A stretch of 64,000 nucleotides of DNA from Hydrogenophaga sp. GTDB taxonomy: Bacteria; Pseudomonadota; Gammaproteobacteria; Burkholderiales; Burkholderiaceae_C. The stretch spans positions 235,812 through 299,811 of the forward strand of contig NZ_JAILWB010000003.1 in the NCBI RefSeq assembly GCF_025699295.1, written 5' to 3'. The position numbers and the translations under genes were made by a program. Within the stretch, counting starts at the first letter, position 1; every line of letters starts with the position of its first letter. The notes beneath the pieces were generated by a model. That model was not told the DNA's origin. It saw only the letters and a program-made list of their open reading frames with translations, and made no database searches. Positions 62,279-64,000 of this stretch are shown one piece after another.

Positions 62279-63747
62279 CGACGATCCAGCACCTCATCAA
62301 CGGCCAGACCGTGGCCGGCGCCACCACCTTCGAAACGATCAACCCCGCGACGCAGGAGGTGCTGGCCGAGGTCAGCGCCGGCGGCAAGGACGAGGTCAAT
62401 GCCGCCGTGCAGGCCGCGAAGGACGCGTTCCCGAAGTGGGCCGGCCTGCCGGCGACCGAGCGCGCGAAGCTCATGCGCAGGCTCGGCGAGCTGATCGCCG
62501 CGAACGTGCCTGCCATCGCACAGACCGAGACCAACGACAGCGGCCAGGTGATCGCGCAGACGGGCAAACAGCTGATCCCGCGCGCGGCCGACAACTTTTC
62601 GTACTTCGCCGAGATGTGCACGCGGGTGGACGGCCACACCTACCCTACGCCCACGCACCTGAACTACACGCTGTTCCACCCGGTGGGCGTGTGTGCGCTC
62701 ATCAGCCCGTGGAACGTGCCTTTCATGACGGCGACCTGGAAGGTCGCGCCCTGCCTGGCGTTCGGCAACACGGCGGTGCTGAAGATGAGCGAACTCTCGC
62801 CGCTGACGGCCGCCCGCCTGGGTGAGCTGGCACGGGAAGCCGGCATCCCGCCCGGCGTGTTGAACGTGGTGCACGGCTACGGCAAGGACGCCGGCGAACC
62901 GCTGTGCGCGCACCCGGACGTTCGCGCGATCTCCTTCACCGGCTCCACCGCTACCGGCAACCGCATCGTGCAGAGCGCAGGATTGAAGAAGTTCAGCATG
63001 GAGCTGGGCGGCAAGAGCCCGTTCGTGATCTTTGACGACGCCGACCTGGACCGCGCGCTGGACGCCGCCGTCTTCATGATCTTCAGCAACAACGGCGAGC
63101 GCTGCACGGCGGGCAGCCGCATCCTGGTGCAGCAGAGCATCTATGCCGATTTCGCGCAGAAGTTCGCCGAGCGTGCGAAGCGCATCACCGTGGGCGACCC
63201 GCTGGATGAAAAAACCATCGTTGGCCCGATGATCAGCCAGGCGCATCTGGCCAAGGTGCGCAGCTATATCGAACTCGGCCCGAAGGAGGGCGCCACGCTG
63301 CTCTGCGGTGGCCTGGACCGGCCGTCGTATGCGGCCGAGCTGCCCGCGCGCGTGGCCAAGGGCAACTACGTGTGGCCCACCGTGTTCGCCGACGTGGACA
63401 ACCGCATGCGCATCGCGCAGGAAGAAATTTTCGGTCCCGTGGCCTGCCTCATCCCGTTCCGCGACGAGGCGCATGCGATCGAGCTGGCCAACGACATCCA
63501 GTACGGCCTCTCCAGCTATGTGTGGACGGAGAACCTGGGCCGCGCGCATCGGGTGGCGGCGGCGATTGAAGCGGGCATGTGTTTCGTGAACTCGCAGAAC
63601 GTGCGGGATTTGCGACAGCCGTTTGGCGGCACCAAGGCCAGTGGCACGGGGCGTGAGGGCGGCACCTGGAGCTATGAGGTGTTTCTGGAGCCGAAGAACG
63701 TGGCTGTGTCTCTGGGGTCGCACCACATTCCGCATTGGGGGGTGTGA
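62275..63747 (+). CDS. hpaE: 5-carboxymethyl-2-hydroxymuconate semialdehyde dehydrogenase
   Basis: HpaE (490 aa) is an aldehyde dehydrogenase that oxidises the semialdehyde formed by ring cleavage of homoprotocatechuate. The catalytic Glu in MELGGKSP, the catalytic Cys in NGERCTAGSR and the SFTGSTATGNRI loop are visible. The length is typical. The ring-cleavage dioxygenase (hpaD) and later genes are not in the window and may follow beyond its right end. Confidence 0.94.
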   Translation: MTTIQHLINGQTVAGATTFETINPATQEVLAEVSAGGKDEVNAAVQAAKDAFPKWAGLPATERAKLMRRLGELIAANVPAIAQTETNDSGQVIAQTGKQLIPRAADNFSYFAEMCTRVDGHTYPTPTHLNYTLFHPVGVCALISPWNVPFMTATWKVAPCLAFGNTAVLKMSELSPLTAARLGELAREAGIPPGVLNVVHGYGKDAGEPLCAHPDVRAISFTGSTATGNRIVQSAGLKKFSMELGGKSPFVIFDDADLDRALDAAVFMIFSNNGERCTAGSRILVQQSIYADFAQKFAERAKRITVGDPLDEKTIVGPMISQAHLAKVRSYIELGPKEGATLLCGGLDRPSYAAELPARVAKGNYVWPTVFADVDNRMRIAQEEIFGPVACLIPFRDEAHAIELANDIQYGLSSYVWTENLGRAHRVAAAIEAGMCFVNSQNVRDLRQPFGGTKASGTGREGGTWSYEVFLEPKNVAVSLGSHHIPHWGV

Positions 63748-64000
63748 AATGCTTTCGCTCCTGCGTATCGGCGGGATTGAGGAGGCTGGGCGCTCTGCTC
63801 CGCTCATGTCCCCCGGACCGGGCTTCGCCCGGCCCTCCTCCTTGACTTCGCTGCGCAGAGCGCCCAGCCTCCTCAATCCGAAGCGGCGTGTGGGCGTTCG
63901 CGCCCTGGTGCACGCGGTCCGCAGTGGCTCTGACCCTGGGGGTGCCCGCCGCCGCGAACTCAAGGAGGGGCCAACGGCGAAGCCCTTGGCGGGGGACCTG
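63748..64000. other. Gene-free end with inverted repeats
   Basis: No coding sequence is supported. The long inverted repeat at 63774-63879 fills the first half. The second half (63940-64000) has a GC-rich block with CCTGGGGG and GCCCTTGGCGGGGG, again of the type found between genes in Comamonadaceae. If the hpa operon continues, this gap is unusually long for it. Confidence 0.5.
63774..63879. repeat. Long inverted repeat after hpaE
   Basis: The 25-base arm at 63774-63798 (beginning GGATTGAGGAGGCTGG) is perfectly complementary to 63855-63879. The 56-base loop contains a smaller hairpin (CCGGGC, TTC, GCCCGG at about 63820-63834). There is no T-run. It could be a REP-like element, a rho-independent mRNA-stabilising structure, or a miniature mobile element; no target duplication is evident. 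Confidence 0.8.

Noticed and set aside
61897..63963. 688-codon minus-strand frame opposite hpaG2 and hpaE
   Set aside because: It is antisense to two well-supported catabolic genes and has no recognisable domain.
1..64000. tRNA, rRNA, insertion sequences, phage integrase
   Set aside because: I saw no cloverleaf, rRNA stretch, transposase or integrase motif anywhere in the window; a covariance-model scan could still find a missed RNA.

Overview
The window is high-GC bacterial DNA with dense gene packing, many ATGA/GTGA stop-start overlaps and gene content typical of Betaproteobacteria. The gatCAB cluster, the pyrE/exonuclease III pair, the AmpG-type permease, the hpaR-hpaG-hpaE catabolic operon and short intergenic repeats suggest Burkholderiales, probably Comamonadaceae close to Hydrogenophaga. 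The genus is an inference. I see no rRNA, tRNA, CRISPR array, transposase or integrase.

Left part (1-22.3 kb): gatC-gatA-gatB for tRNA amidation; pyrE followed by a DUF4124-type envelope protein; a divergent exonuclease III; a DM13 protein; a metallo-beta-lactamase-fold hydrolase. From 7.0 to 12.8 kb lies an unusual group: a LuxR-type regulator on the plus strand, then, on the minus strand, a pseudo-cyclase/TolB-like/TPR protein, a soluble PAP2/vanadium-haloperoxidase-like protein with a Gly-Gly-Ser tail, and an S8 serine protease. Opposite it start three lipoprotein genes (13.0-16.3 kb). Then come an M48 protease, an AmpG-like permease, an AMP-forming acyl-CoA ligase and an OmpR-type two-component system.

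Central part (22.6-54.8 kb): about 32 kb of minus-strand genes, almost all overlapping or a few bases apart, make up a surface glycan locus. Read from its promoter end it holds rfbBDAC (dTDP-L-rhamnose), fcl and gmd (GDP-L-fucose), a PglK-type ABC flippase, pseB and pseC, three oxidoreductases, pseF, a PseG-PseH fusion and pseI (CMP-pseudaminic acid). These are followed by a methyltransferase, a PseA/WbpG amidotransferase with HisH and a catalytically stripped HisF, a second PseA/WbpG homologue with a broken ATP loop, an unrecognised protein, a kinase-methyltransferase fusion with a CDP-alcohol phosphotransferase, four glycosyltransferases and two more methyltransferases. It ends with a 4-ketosugar reductase, a PglC-size phosphoglycosyltransferase and a WbpM/FlaA1-type dehydratase. 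Together they would build a rhamnose-, fucose- and acetamidino-pseudaminate-containing, heavily methylated and perhaps phospho-modified oligosaccharide on a QuiNAc- or FucNAc-type first sugar. No Wzx, Wzy, Wzz, O-antigen ligase or oligosaccharyltransferase is visible.

Right part (54.9-64 kb): a CHCC zinc-finger protein and ilvE, a small membrane protein, radA, a divergent J-domain-like protein, a nitronate-monooxygenase-like flavoprotein, and the hpaR-hpaG1-hpaG2-hpaE homoprotocatechuate operon with a clear palindromic operator. The last 250 bases hold a long inverted repeat and no gene.
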